A stretch of DNA of 64,000 bases from JASGDN01 sp049841275 (GTDB lineage Bacteria > Chloroflexota > Chloroflexia > Thermomicrobiales > UBA6265). Positions 27,923 through 36,306 of the stretch are shown here, piece by piece (position 1 is the stretch's first letter; every line of letters begins with the position of its first letter). The notes beneath the pieces are model-generated. The model ran no database searches. It saw nothing but the letters and a program-made list of their open reading frames with translations, and was not told the origin of the DNA. The position numbers and the translations under genes are program-made. The DNA lies in assembly GCA_049841275.1 (NCBI GenBank), contig JASGDN010000038.1:33172-97171 (forward strand), given 5' to 3'.

Positions 27923-29362
27923 GTGCGATCTCGTGATGTGCCCGAACCTGCGTGCGTGATAGCAGACGTGGAACTCTCCAGCGAACCGTCGAGAGAGTTG
28001 GCTGATGCCATCGCGCGGATCCGCAAGGCAGCCGGGCTGACCCAGAGCCAGCTTGCCTCTGCGATGCACACGACCCAATCAGCCATTGCCGATCTCGAGC
28101 GGGGAAGGACTCTCCCCTCAACACGCACGCTGCGAAAGGTCGCTGAGGCGACGAGGCATCGTGTGCGGATTGTGTTCACCGCGAATTCGACTCTATCTCG
28201 GAATGCGAGCCCCGCCATGACCGACACGCTCTCCCACCCACCCGTCGTTGCCAATCGGCGTCACTTCCTCGGTGGGGCGATGGGTCTAGCCGGGATGCTT
28301 GGTCTTGGGAATATCAAGCACGTTTCCGCCGACGAAGCGACCGCCGCCGCAACGGCCGCTGCCGACTATGTCTGGACCCCACCGCAGTACGATCCCGAAC
28401 CGTCACTCTTCACCGTGCTCGATCGGAACGACGAGACCGTGATTGTCGAGACCATTGATGGGCAGATCGGGGTTCCCGCGAATCCCACGCGGATCGTCGC
28501 ACTGGGGTACGAGTATGTCGCGCTTTTCGAACTGGGCGTGATCGATCGCCTGGTCGCACTGGCCTACAGTTCCTACGCCAAGACTCCGCTCATGAATGCT
28601 GGCGACATGACCGAGGCGATGCATGCTGCGCTCGCCAACGTCGCGTTGATTCCGGATCCTTGGGAACCGGATCTGGAGTTGGTAGCGGCACAGCATCCGG
28701 ACCTTATTCTGGCAAGTGCCCAATTCACTCCAGACCCCACTGCACTTGCCCAGATCGCTCCGGTCATCCGGCTGCCAGCGCTTTCGATCAACGTGCCACG
28801 CGCCGCCGTGCGGGATTTTGGAGCATTGTTCGGCCTGGGTGACGTCGAAGCAGCCATGACCGCCGACCACGAGGCGTTCATTGAGCGGGCGCGTCAGGCG
28901 GTGGAACCGGTTGTCGGCGGCAAGAAGGCAGTCGTCATCTCGCTCGTTGATGACGGCCTTATGGCGCCACCGTCGTACTACCTGGTAAATGGCGAGGTAT
29001 TCGCCTACGTCGAGGGTGCGTATCAATTGCATCGGGAGCTGAGGATATCGCCGTCGAACTTTATCGAGGCGCTGGCCGACGAAGCCGATCGGAGCCCTAT
29101 CACCGTCAAGTTCTCGCCGGAGCTGGTTGGAGAGGTCGATGCCGACTATATCTTCGTCTACGACTTCGAGCATAACTACGATCTTTTCGTGAGCGATCCC
29201 CTTGTGAAGCAGACCGCCGCTGCAAAACAGGGACAGATCTATCCGTACGATGCGGTGGGTTTCGGCGCGGGACTCGCGGGTGATCGCGCCACCGTTGCCT
29301 GGATGGTCGAGACGCTGACCGGCAAGCCGTTCGCGGGGAGTACGTCCTTGCCGGCGTCGTGA
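27923..29362 (+). CDS. XRE-type DNA-binding domain fused to a Tat-signal siderophore-binding (FecB-like) protein
   Basis: This is one uninterrupted 479-codon frame. Residues 26-77 form an XRE helix-turn-helix ('AGLTQSQLASAMHTTQSAIA'). Residue 99 is an internal ATG (28217), soon followed by a Tat signal 'NRRHFLGGAMGLAGMLGLG', then a class III binding protein fold (about 145-465: 'IVALGYEYVALFELGVIDRL', 'DPWEPDLELVAAQHPDLILA', 'VDADYIFVYDFEH'). A cytosolic DNA-binding domain and an export signal in one chain conflict topologically. The long form starts at GTG 27923 with AAGGAG five bases upstream; an exported form may start at the internal ATG. Ligand is probably a ferric siderophore. Confidence 0.75.
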   Translation: MRSRDVPEPACVIADVELSSEPSRELADAIARIRKAAGLTQSQLASAMHTTQSAIADLERGRTLPSTRTLRKVAEATRHRVRIVFTANSTLSRNASPAMTDTLSHPPVVANRRHFLGGAMGLAGMLGLGNIKHVSADEATAAATAAADYVWTPPQYDPEPSLFTVLDRNDETVIVETIDGQIGVPANPTRIVALGYEYVALFELGVIDRLVALAYSSYAKTPLMNAGDMTEAMHAALANVALIPDPWEPDLELVAAQHPDLILASAQFTPDPTALAQIAPVIRLPALSINVPRAAVRDFGALFGLGDVEAAMTADHEAFIERARQAVEPVVGGKKAVVISLVDDGLMAPPSYYLVNGEVFAYVEGAYQLHRELRISPSNFIEALADEADRSPITVKFSPELVGEVDADYIFVYDFEHNYDLFVSDPLVKQTAAAKQGQIYPYDAVGFGAGLAGDRATVAWMVETLTGKPFAGSTSLPAS

Positions 29363-29386
29363 CTGGCGAGATCGGTATGACGCGTC

Positions 29387-30988
29387 TCAGGAACGGGAAT
29401 CGATCCAGGGGAGGACGTAGCGCCAGTAAATCCAGACGTTCAGGAAGATGACCCCGACGATTACGACGACAGGTAGCCAGCGCAACCACCGTTGCGGCAC
29501 CCAGCCACGTAGCCCGGTCATCAGCAGGATCGCAGCGGGAATGACCGCCGGGAAGGCATAGCGCGCCTGCGTGCCCTGGAACTCCACGCCGAATTGCAGC
29601 AGGGCGGCATAGGAGACGACGACCATTGTGCCCATCGTCGCGAGACCGACTACCTGTCGGCGGTCGACGCCTCCGATCGCCAGGCGTCTCGTCCAGCCCG
29701 TCGTGCGCCAGCCCTCGAGATGGCCCCTCGGCGGAGTGCCGAGGTAGACCCGGATCGTGAAGCATGAGAGCCCGGCGATTCCCGCGATGAAGAGGGCCGC
29801 GAGCACCGCTTTCAGCGTGTCCGAGAACGGGATGAGATGCCAGCCGAACCCGCCGAAGCTCTGCTCGAGGATGCGCCAGAAGAAATCGCGGTCGGTCAGT
29901 TGCGAGAGGACCGTCGGAGGCGTTTCGTTCTGGTAGTTCCACCACTGGAGGCGCTGGATGCGGTCGAGTGCGTTGAAGTCGCCGTACCGCTGCCACATAT
30001 AGGCGTACCAGGGCCAGCAGGTGAGTGCCGCCACCCCTGCCGCGATGGCGCCGTGCGTCATCCAGCCATGGCGGCCGCGCCAGGTGCGCCAGCCGCAGGT
30101 GAGCACCATCGCAACGGCGATGGCGGGCGTTACGGTGATGGCGGTCGTCTTGGTCAGCAGGGCCAGGCCGAGGACGAACCCGATCAGGACGCTGGTCCGG
30201 ATCCGGAAGCCGCGCCGGATGCCGATGGTTATCAACCAGATCACCGTACTCGTGAGGGCGATGGCCATGATGTCGTTGTTCAGCATCGCGGCTTCGTAGG
30301 AGACCTGGGGCTGGAAGGCGATGATGGCCGGTACGGTCAGCGCGAGGAAGCGGCTGGCGTCACATCGTCCTGGGAAGAGCTGGCGGACGATCAGGTACGA
30401 GAGCAGCACGGTCGCCATGCCGAACGGGATCGCGGCGCGCCGGAACCACGGCAGCTGGTCCTCGGGCCAATGGTTCTCCGTTGCCCAGAAGATCGGCACC
30501 ATCAGCAGGTAATAGAGCGGCGGGTGATTTGCCGTATAGATCCAGCCGGCCGGCATAATGATGCCGGTTGCCGGGTCGATGTGGAAGTAGCATGAATCCG
30601 GGCACTGATTGTCGCCGCAGCCGCTCCAGTCCTGTGTGGAATAGCGGCAGTAGCCCCAGAAATAGGATGAGATGCGGTCGAAGTCATCGGGATCGGCCAC
30701 CGTGCCGGGTGTGGCCCACATGTCGGGATCGGGGATGCGCGGGATGCGCCCTTCGGTCACGAGTGTCGAGATGTAGGCGTAGTGCGCGACCTCGTCGTGA
30801 CCGCTGAAGGGCGGGTGGAAGTCGACGAGCCAGAGTCCTTTCACCAGGTAGATCGCCAGGAGCAGGACGAGCACGGCGCGCTCGTGCGCGATTGCCTCCG
30901 GGATGGCCAGGCGAGCGAACCGCCGTCGCGCGGATGCGGCCGGAGGGGTGAGCGATTCCGTCTGGCGGGGAAGCGGGCTGGACGTCAT
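29387..30988 (-). CDS. Multi-spanning membrane glycosyltransferase (GT39/ArnT-like)
   Basis: This 533-residue protein has about ten to twelve membrane helices. After the first helix, the extracytoplasmic loop has 'PFSGHDEVAHYAYIS', the acidic pair near residue 65 expected for GT-C glycosyltransferases that use polyprenyl-phosphate sugars. The same large loop carries an unusual Cys cluster ('YCRYSTQDWSGCGDNQCPDS'). Later regions include 'GLALLTKTTAITVTPAIAVA' and an aromatic loop before 'WRILEQSFGGFGWHLIPF'. It would transfer a sugar to protein or lipid outside the membrane. The ATG at 30986-30988 was chosen over a 43-residue unsupported extension. It is convergent with the XRE-FecB gene. Confidence 0.8.
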   Translation of the reverse strand: MTSSPLPRQTESLTPPAASARRRFARLAIPEAIAHERAVLVLLLAIYLVKGLWLVDFHPPFSGHDEVAHYAYISTLVTEGRIPRIPDPDMWATPGTVADPDDFDRISSYFWGYCRYSTQDWSGCGDNQCPDSCYFHIDPATGIIMPAGWIYTANHPPLYYLLMVPIFWATENHWPEDQLPWFRRAAIPFGMATVLLSYLIVRQLFPGRCDASRFLALTVPAIIAFQPQVSYEAAMLNNDIMAIALTSTVIWLITIGIRRGFRIRTSVLIGFVLGLALLTKTTAITVTPAIAVAMVLTCGWRTWRGRHGWMTHGAIAAGVAALTCWPWYAYMWQRYGDFNALDRIQRLQWWNYQNETPPTVLSQLTDRDFFWRILEQSFGGFGWHLIPFSDTLKAVLAALFIAGIAGLSCFTIRVYLGTPPRGHLEGWRTTGWTRRLAIGGVDRRQVVGLATMGTMVVVSYAALLQFGVEFQGTQARYAFPAVIPAAILLMTGLRGWVPQRWLRWLPVVVIVGVIFLNVWIYWRYVLPWIDSRS

Positions 30989-31142
30989 GCGTGGGCAACG
31001 GTACCTGGTGCGAAGGGCGATGTGACGCGCGCGTGGCGCTAAGTGTACGTCGCTGGTGGCGAACCCGGCCGCGGTGTGGCCGTCGGGCGCTCGTTGGTCG
31101 CGGAATCGCTCGGGCATGATGGCCGAATCGTTCGTTCGGATG

Positions 31143-31170
31143 TTCCATTATCCGGGATTGGTGATATACT
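31143..31170 (+). promoter_or_regulatory. Promoter for the 32-residue membrane peptide gene
   Basis: TATACT (31165-31170) with a weak -35 TTCCAT (31143-31148) at 16 bases. The start codon is 98 bases downstream. Confidence 0.45.
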
Positions 31171-31268
31171 GAAATCGGCATATGTGTTCGATGGGCCATT
31201 GCGTTGCGCCGCCCGCGTCCCGCTCCAGCGGTTCCTGGAGACCGCCTTACTCCTGCTGGAGGTTCGTC

Positions 31269-31367
31269 ATGGCACTTCTCGTTTTTGTTGCGGCGTTCGC
31301 GATCCTCGCGGTGGTTTCGACGCTCTGGGGCGCCGATTCTCGCCACACACACGCGGTCCTTTCATAA
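31269..31367 (+). CDS. Very small single-span membrane protein (32 residues)
   Basis: A 33-codon gene has ATG at 31269 and TAA at 31365-31367. GGAGG lies six bases before the ATG, a strong ribosome site. The peptide is one hydrophobic helix ('ALLVFVAAFAILAVVSTLW') followed by 'GADSRHTHAVLS'. The 'GADSR' motif right after the helix is one I recognise from small one-helix proteins in high-GC bacteria, but no function is known. It has its own promoter-like -10 (TATACT, 31165-31170) and a perfect hairpin 12 bases after the stop, so it looks like an independent, well-bounded gene and not noise. Confidence 0.7.
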   Translation: MALLVFVAAFAILAVVSTLWGADSRHTHAVLS

Positions 31368-31379
31368 GGCATGTCTACG

Positions 31380-31420
31380 GAAACAGGACCGGCGATCGAT
31401 TCGATCGCCGGTCCTGTTTC
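31380..31420. terminator. Bidirectional hairpin terminator between small membrane gene and thyX
   Basis: Arms 31380-31399 and 31401-31420 (GAAACAGGACCGGCGATCGA) are exact reverse complements around one T. It is 12 bases after the small peptide stop and 26 bases past the thyX stop, so it probably serves both convergent genes. No clear U-tract. Confidence 0.72.
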
Positions 31421-31446
31421 GTGTGGACTTCATTTGCGCGGGGATA

Positions 31447-32409
31447 TTACGCCCACGGAGCGGTGAGCCCCAGTCGCTCCAGCTTCGGTGTCAGTTCGCG
31501 GCCCTCGCGGCCCGGTTTCAGGATGCCGTCCTTCCCGGTCAGCAGGCCGCTCTCCTTCGCGGCAGCGATGGCGGCCTCGGCGTCACCGGCCGTCAATGCC
31601 CGGACGATCGCCAGTTCCGCTTCGGTGAAGGCGACCCCCTCCGTCTCGTAGTCGAGGAATGCCTGCCAGGCGGTCGGGACCCATTTCGCGACGATCTTCT
31701 CGCCGATGGTGTGGGCGTATTCCCGGATCTCGTACTGGGCGTGGCTGTCCATGCGCAGGCCGAGGAAGTGCATCAGGTTGTGGAGGTTCGTTTTCCAGTA
31801 CGCTTCGGTGTAGGTGCTCAGCGGAAGGTCCTTGCGGGCCTGCTCGCGAGCAACGCCGGCATCGAGCCGCTCCTCGTAGACCTCGCGGGCGAGCGTGAGC
31901 AACTGGTTCTCCCGTTGCGAGAGTCGTTCACCGATCACGGGATCGACGAGCCCCTCGCTGCCTTGCCGGTTGGACGCCGACTGCGCACGCCACCCATCGA
32001 CCGGTGTCTCCTGCGCGGCGTCGATGGCGACGGAGTAGCGCGTCGAGTATTCGTTGACGCTTGCGGTGCGATGGCGCACCCATTGCCGCCAGGTGTCCAT
32101 CGGCACGCGGACGTGAAACTTGATGTCGCACATCTCGAATGGCGTCGTGTGGCGGTGGCGCATCAGGTAGCGGATGAGTCCGCGATCCTCGCGCACCTTC
32201 TTGGTGCCTGCGCCGTAGGAGACGCGTGCAGCCTGTACGATGGACGGGTCGCCGCCCATGTAGTCCACGACGCGCACGAAGCCGTCGTCGAGGACGCGGA
32301 ACGGCTTGCCGAGGATGGCGTCCAGCTCGGGGACGCGGACGCGCTCGTAGGGCAGGAAGGATTCGTCGTCGATCATCGAGTCTGCCAGTTTCTCTGGGGC
32401 AATGGCCAT
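31447..32409 (-). CDS. thyX: Flavin-dependent thymidylate synthase ThyX
   Basis: This 320-residue enzyme makes dTMP from dUMP using FAD, NADPH and methylenetetrahydrofolate. The ThyX motif RHRxxSxNExSxRY is present as 'RHRTASVNEYSTRYS' (near residues 119-133). 'VSYGAGTKKVREDRGLIRYL' and 'HTTPFEMCDIKFHVRVPM' bind nucleotide and flavin. 'NLMHFLGLRMDSHAQYEIRE' is the C-terminal nucleotide-binding stretch. It is longer than the usual 220-260 residues by a 45-residue N-terminal part and a C-terminal tail. The ATG at 32407-32409 has GAGGTGA at seven bases. It is divergent from the alpha/beta hydrolase gene. A companion thyA is not needed in organisms with ThyX. Confidence 0.93.
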   Translation of the reverse strand: MAIAPEKLADSMIDDESFLPYERVRVPELDAILGKPFRVLDDGFVRVVDYMGGDPSIVQAARVSYGAGTKKVREDRGLIRYLMRHRHTTPFEMCDIKFHVRVPMDTWRQWVRHRTASVNEYSTRYSVAIDAAQETPVDGWRAQSASNRQGSEGLVDPVIGERLSQRENQLLTLAREVYEERLDAGVAREQARKDLPLSTYTEAYWKTNLHNLMHFLGLRMDSHAQYEIREYAHTIGEKIVAKWVPTAWQAFLDYETEGVAFTEAELAIVRALTAGDAEAAIAAAKESGLLTGKDGILKPGREGRELTPKLERLGLTAPWA

Positions 32410-32488
32410 TGATGTCACCTCGCGAACGGTTGCCGTTGGCGGTCCTGAACGGTGCTCGCGGGGCATTTGCGGGGGAATGCGTCCGGCG

Positions 32489-32532
32489 GTCGTGCATGGC
32501 GATCCCACAATGCACGACCTGTGTACGTACAC
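32489..32532. promoter_or_regulatory. Palindromes in the thyX / hydrolase divergent region
   Basis: Two inverted repeats lie side by side: GGTCGTGCAT (32489-32498) with ATGCACGACC (32510-32519), and the exact 12-bp palindrome GTGTACGTACAC (32521-32532). They sit between the start codons of thyX and the alpha/beta hydrolase, so they are good candidates for regulator binding sites, but I do not recognise the regulator. NrdR, LexA and TetR consensus sites do not fit. Confidence 0.45.
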
Positions 32533-32579
32533 TCTAGCATAGGTATCGTGCTTTGGATGCTAGCGAGGAAATCACGAGC

Positions 32580-33407
32580 GTGGAAAACCGCGACGTTCTC
32601 TCCCGGCCCGCATCGCCACCGGACCGGACGGTCCGCTACGGCGACAGTCCCGACCATATCGCCGACCTCTGGTTCGCGCATGAACCGGATGCGCCGGCCG
32701 TCGTCCTCTGGCACGGTGGGTTCTGGCGGGTGGAGTACGACCGGACGTACCTGCGGCCGATGGCGAACGCGCTACGGGACGAAGGGTTCACCCTCGTGAC
32801 GCCCGAATACCGGCGGACCGGGGCCGGTGGCGGCTGGCCGGCCACCTTCGACGATGTCGCTCGGATGACCGATTCCCTGCCGGATATCCTGCGGGATGCG
32901 GAACAATGTCCTGAAGCCATCGTTCATGCCGGGCATTCGGCAGGCGGGCATCTTGCGCTCTGGGCGGCGCGTCGCCACCTCTTGCCGGAAGACGTGCCTT
33001 GGCGGCGTGACGCGGATGCGGCAGTCGCTGGTGTTCTTGCCCTGGCGCCCGTGCTCGACCTGGCGGAAGCGTACCTCCTCGATCTTGACATCGGCGCGGT
33101 GGCCGCGCTGCTCGGCGGCGGTCCGGATGATGTCCCGGAGCGATTCGCCGCCACCGACCTGATGCGCATCGGCGGCGATGCGCCGCCCGTGACGATCCTG
33201 CACGGGGATGCCGATGGGCGCGTGCCGATTGGCCTTTCTCGACGCTTCGCGACCGAAGGCTTCGGGACGTTGACGGAATTGCCCGGCGTCGATCACTTCG
33301 CGGTGATTGACCCGGAGTCGGCTGTCTGGCCGGATGTGGTGTCCGCGTTGGAGTCGCTGCGACGCTTGCGTTCATCAGGTCAGATCTCGAGAAAGGAACG
33401 ACCGTGA
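32580..33407 (+). CDS. Alpha/beta hydrolase (kynurenine formamidase/esterase-like)
   Basis: This 275-residue serine hydrolase has the oxyanion motif 'VVLWHGGFWRVEYDRTY' (near residues 41-57), nucleophile elbow 'AGHSAGGHLALWAARR' (near 117-132), acid in 'LHGDADGRVPI' (near 213) and catalytic His in 'GVDHFAV'. HGGFW and this architecture resemble HSL-type esterases and kynurenine formamidase-like proteins. A TTG codon nine codons upstream is the other possible start; the GTG at 32580 seems the better one, though its ribosome site is weak. Its stop overlaps the next VOC gene by four bases, so the two are translationally coupled. Confidence 0.82.
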   Translation: MENRDVLSRPASPPDRTVRYGDSPDHIADLWFAHEPDAPAVVLWHGGFWRVEYDRTYLRPMANALRDEGFTLVTPEYRRTGAGGGWPATFDDVARMTDSLPDILRDAEQCPEAIVHAGHSAGGHLALWAARRHLLPEDVPWRRDADAAVAGVLALAPVLDLAEAYLLDLDIGAVAALLGGGPDDVPERFAATDLMRIGGDAPPVTILHGDADGRVPIGLSRRFATEGFGTLTELPGVDHFAVIDPESAVWPDVVSALESLRRLRSSGQISRKERP

Positions 33408-33787
33408 CCGACAATCGACTCGACCGGCCCAACCTGAATCAGCTCGATGCGATCGTGCCGGATGTCCCGGCGGCGACGGCGTTCCTGACCGCCATCCTCG
33501 GCGTGGAGCCGGTCTATGCGGAGGAGCGGTTCGCGGAGTTTCGGCTCGGCGCAATGACGCTGATGCTCTCGCCGGACGCGATGGTGCCGATGGCGAACGC
33601 CGCTGGTGTGATCCTCCATTTCGAGGTTGCGGATGTGGACGCTGCACTCGATCGGGCGCGAGATGCCGGTGCGACGGTGCTTCGCGAGACCGCGCCGACG
33701 GACTGGGGTTGGGAATCGGCCATGATCGCCGGCCCGGAAGGCCTCGTGATCGACTTCTACCGGATGCTCTCGGTCGGTACGGGCTGA
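33404..33787 (+). CDS. VOC-family (glyoxalase-like) protein
   Basis: This 127-residue single-module VOC protein has 'LDAIVPDVPAATAFLTAILG' as the first beta-alpha unit, 'LHFEVADVDAALDRARDAGA' in the middle and 'WESAMIAGPEGLVIDFYRML' at the end. The first ligand position is Asp, not His, so metal binding may be lost or altered. It starts at GTG 33404, overlapping the hydrolase stop (GTGA), with AAAGGA eight bases upstream. Translational coupling suggests a role in the same process as the hydrolase, but none can be named. It ends eight bases from the convergent epimerase gene with no hairpin between. Confidence 0.8.
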   Translation: MTDNRLDRPNLNQLDAIVPDVPAATAFLTAILGVEPVYAEERFAEFRLGAMTLMLSPDAMVPMANAAGVILHFEVADVDAALDRARDAGATVLRETAPTDWGWESAMIAGPEGLVIDFYRMLSVGTG

Positions 33788-33794
33788 TCTGCTC

Positions 33795-34817
33795 TCAGGA
33801 TCGTGCGGCGAGAACGGAGTCTTCCGCCGTGTAATCAACCGGCTCGGCGGCAAGGTGTTCGCGTTCCCAGGCGACCGTGCGCGCCATCGCCGCGTTCACG
33901 TCGAACGGATCGCGGTAGCCGAGATCTCGGCGAATGGCCGTGGCATCCACCCAGAGATCCTGCCCGCGTTCGCCGAGACCGCGCAGCGATTCCGGCAACT
34001 CGTCCTGCGGCACGATGACGATCTCTCCGCTCCAGTCCATCGCCGAGGCGATGTGACCGAGCCACTCGCGTTCAGTCCACGTCCGGTCGTCGGTGACGTT
34101 GAAGATGCGTCCGGCCGCGCGGTCGTCGGTCACGGCGAGGGCGATCGCGGCGGCAACGTTCCCCACGTATCCCCGCGCGGCCCGGAACCCGGCGTCGCGA
34201 TCGCCGAGGATGATGCCTGGTCGGCCGTCGGTCATGCGCTGGACGTAGGGCAGCGGGCGATGCTGGTAGTCGCCGTCGCCGTACACCATCGGGAGACGGA
34301 GAATCGTGCCGGCGATGCCGTCTGCACCGAGCACCAGTTCCTCGATCGGGATCTTGTCGTAATTCTGCGCCCAGGCACGCGGATCGTCCGGTGCCGGTGG
34401 CGTCTCCGTGCGGTAGGGATACCGCTTCGTGCGCAGCGGACCGGTCTCATCGAAGGGGACCGGGACGGGCTCGCCGTCTTCCGAGCCGATGAGGAGACCG
34501 AAGGCACGGTAGACGTCCATGCTGCTGATGGTGACGATGCGCGGTGCGATGTCGGTCATGGTCTCAACGATAGTGCGGGCTTCCGGTTCGAGCATCGAGC
34601 GCATGTCGAGCACGACATCCGGCGCGACAGCGCGGAAGTCGTCACGCCGGGCGGCGATCTCGGCACGGGAACCGACTATGCGGCGGACGCCATCCGGCAG
34701 GTCCGCCGGGGACACCCCGCGATTGTAGAGGGTCACATCGTGGCCCTGTGCAACGAGGGTGCGCACGACCTGCGGGCCGATGAAACCGGTGCCGCCGAGA
34801 ATCAGGACGGATGTCAT
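33795..34817 (-). CDS. NAD(P)-dependent epimerase/dehydratase-family protein (extended SDR)
   Basis: This 340-residue protein opens with an atypical extended-SDR nucleotide-binding motif 'LILGGTGFIGPQVVRTLVAQ' and 'VTLYNRG', the type found in mRNA-binding-like/isoflavone reductase-related SDRs. 'ISSMDVYRAFG' sits where the catalytic Ser/Thr lies. The usual YxxxK is not evident: an 'AWAQNYDKIPIEELV' stretch supplies Tyr and Lys with different spacing (YDK), so catalysis is uncertain. 'GTILRLPMVYGDGD' is the typical substrate-domain strand. It probably acts on a nucleotide-sugar or related ligand. The ATG at 34817 follows CAGGAG. It stands alone. Confidence 0.75.
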   Translation of the reverse strand: MTSVLILGGTGFIGPQVVRTLVAQGHDVTLYNRGVSPADLPDGVRRIVGSRAEIAARRDDFRAVAPDVVLDMRSMLEPEARTIVETMTDIAPRIVTISSMDVYRAFGLLIGSEDGEPVPVPFDETGPLRTKRYPYRTETPPAPDDPRAWAQNYDKIPIEELVLGADGIAGTILRLPMVYGDGDYQHRPLPYVQRMTDGRPGIILGDRDAGFRAARGYVGNVAAAIALAVTDDRAAGRIFNVTDDRTWTEREWLGHIASAMDWSGEIVIVPQDELPESLRGLGERGQDLWVDATAIRRDLGYRDPFDVNAAMARTVAWEREHLAAEPVDYTAEDSVLAARS

Positions 34818-34880
34818 GAACTGTCTGCTCCTGCGGGATAGACGCCGGGAGGAGTCCCCACTCGCAGGCAGTATCGGGCC

Positions 34881-34962
34881 GAATGGGAAAATGAGGAAAG
34901 GAGGACTGGAAGAGGATGTGCCCCCCAGTTCGTTCCGCTCCGCCTTTCCTCTTTTCTCATTC
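34881..34962. terminator. Long imperfect hairpin terminator downstream of mgtE
   Basis: Arms 34881-34904 and 34940-34962 pair over about 22 bp with one wobble and one bulge, closed by an AGAAAAGAGG-type A/T-rich stem. The stop codon of mgtE (34963-34965) immediately follows the hairpin base on the plus strand. An inner GACTGG/CCAGTT pairing extends the structure. Confidence 0.6.
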
Positions 34963-36306
34963 CTACGTCAGGTAGCCCTCCAGCAGGGACGCCAGCCAGA
35001 GGAAGACGCCAAAGCCGATGATGTCCTGGAAGGCCGTCTCGAACGGGCCAGCGGTGGTGGCGGGGTCGAAACCGAGCCGCTTCGAGAGCATCGGGATCAG
35101 CGTGCCCATCAGACCGGCGGTCATCATCGAGCAGGTCAGGGCGCCGCCGATCACGATACCGAACGGAAGGTGGTGCGACCAGATTGCCCCGACTGTGCCG
35201 AGCACGATCCCGCAGCCGATCGCCATGATGAGCGTCGTGCGCAGTTCCTTCGAGACGTGCCGCCTCCAGTCAGCAAGGGTGACGTGCCCGGTGTCGAGGC
35301 CGCGCACGACGATGGCCGCCGCCTGCAACCCGACATTGCCCGAGATCGCGGAGATGACCGGCATGAAGGATGCGAGCAGGATCACGCGCTGGAGCACATC
35401 GTCGAAGTTGTGGATGACCAACCCGGCGCACAACTCCAGGATCATGGTTCCCATCAGCCAGGGCAGGCGGAGACGCGCGATCTGGACCGAATTGCGCCGC
35501 GCCATCTCGTCGGCGTCGGTTCCCGCCATCTTCAGGTAGTCCTCGGTCAACTCATCCTCAAGGACTTCCGTCGCATCGTCGTGGGTGATGACACCCTGCA
35601 GCCGGTTCTCCGCGTCCACCACTGGCAGGGCCAGCAGGTTGCGGTCGCGCAGGAGGTTCGCGGCTGTCTGCACGTCGGCATCGGTGGTGACGGAAACCGC
35701 CGGAGCGATCATGAGATTCCGGATTTGCTCGTGCGGTTGCGCGAGGACCAGATTGCGGAGCGAAAGCACGCCCAGCAGGTGATCCTGCCGATCCAGGACA
35801 TAGACGTAGTTCGTGACCTCGGCGTCGGCCGCGATGGCGCGTAGTGCCTCGATCGCCTGATCGGCCCGGAGCGCCGGCGCGATAGCGACGAACTCCGGCG
35901 TCATCAGGGCGCCGGCGGTGCCTTCCGGGTAGGCAAGCAGACCGCGAAGGGTCGATGCGTCCTCACTTGGCAGCTCGGACAGGACTTCGGCGGCGCGCTC
36001 GTCGTCCATCTCAGCGACCACGTCGGCGGCGTCGTCCGGATCCATCTCCGCGATGATGGCGGCGGTGGAAGCGGGCGTTCCTTTCGCGAGAAGGTCGGCA
36101 GCCGATTCCGGATCGAGTTCGGCCAGGATCTCGACGGCGATGTCGTCCGGCAGCAGGTCGAGCAGGGTCGTGACTTCCTCGTCATCCAGCTGGTAGACGA
36201 GATCGACCCACTCGGACGCATGGAGCGTCGGCGCGAGCCGGGCGAGTTCGGCGCGGTCCTGGGTCTCCAGCAGGTCGCGGAGCGTGGCAGGGGAAAGGGT
36301 CTGCAT
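34963..36306 (-). CDS. mgtE: Magnesium transporter MgtE
   Basis: This 447-residue Mg2+ channel/transporter has the regular MgtE order. A helical N domain (residues about 20-130) consists of repeats ending in 'DDAADVVAEMDDE'. A CBS pair (about 135-255) follows. Then the membrane channel (about 280-447), with five helices and 'SGNVGLQAAAIVVRGLDTGH', is the conserved pore helix. Acidic residues in the N domain and CBS pair bind Mg2+ and close the pore when cytosolic Mg2+ is high. Length fits the family. The start has GGGAG at eight bases. Transcription probably begins about 360 bases upstream, leaving a long leader. Confidence 0.93.
   Translation of the reverse strand: MQTLSPATLRDLLETQDRAELARLAPTLHASEWVDLVYQLDDEEVTTLLDLLPDDIAVEILAELDPESAADLLAKGTPASTAAIIAEMDPDDAADVVAEMDDERAAEVLSELPSEDASTLRGLLAYPEGTAGALMTPEFVAIAPALRADQAIEALRAIAADAEVTNYVYVLDRQDHLLGVLSLRNLVLAQPHEQIRNLMIAPAVSVTTDADVQTAANLLRDRNLLALPVVDAENRLQGVITHDDATEVLEDELTEDYLKMAGTDADEMARRNSVQIARLRLPWLMGTMILELCAGLVIHNFDDVLQRVILLASFMPVISAISGNVGLQAAAIVVRGLDTGHVTLADWRRHVSKELRTTLIMAIGCGIVLGTVGAIWSHHLPFGIVIGGALTCSMMTAGLMGTLIPMLSKRLGFDPATTAGPFETAFQDIIGFGVFLWLASLLEGYLT

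Noticed and set aside
27923..28216. XRE domain as antitoxin of a HigBA-type pair
   Set aside because: No toxin-like gene precedes or follows, and the frame continues into the binding protein.
31118..31268. Longer start for the 32-residue peptide (at 31182)
   Set aside because: The extra residues are Cys/Trp/Arg-rich with no ribosome site, whereas GGAGG directly precedes the ATG at 31269.
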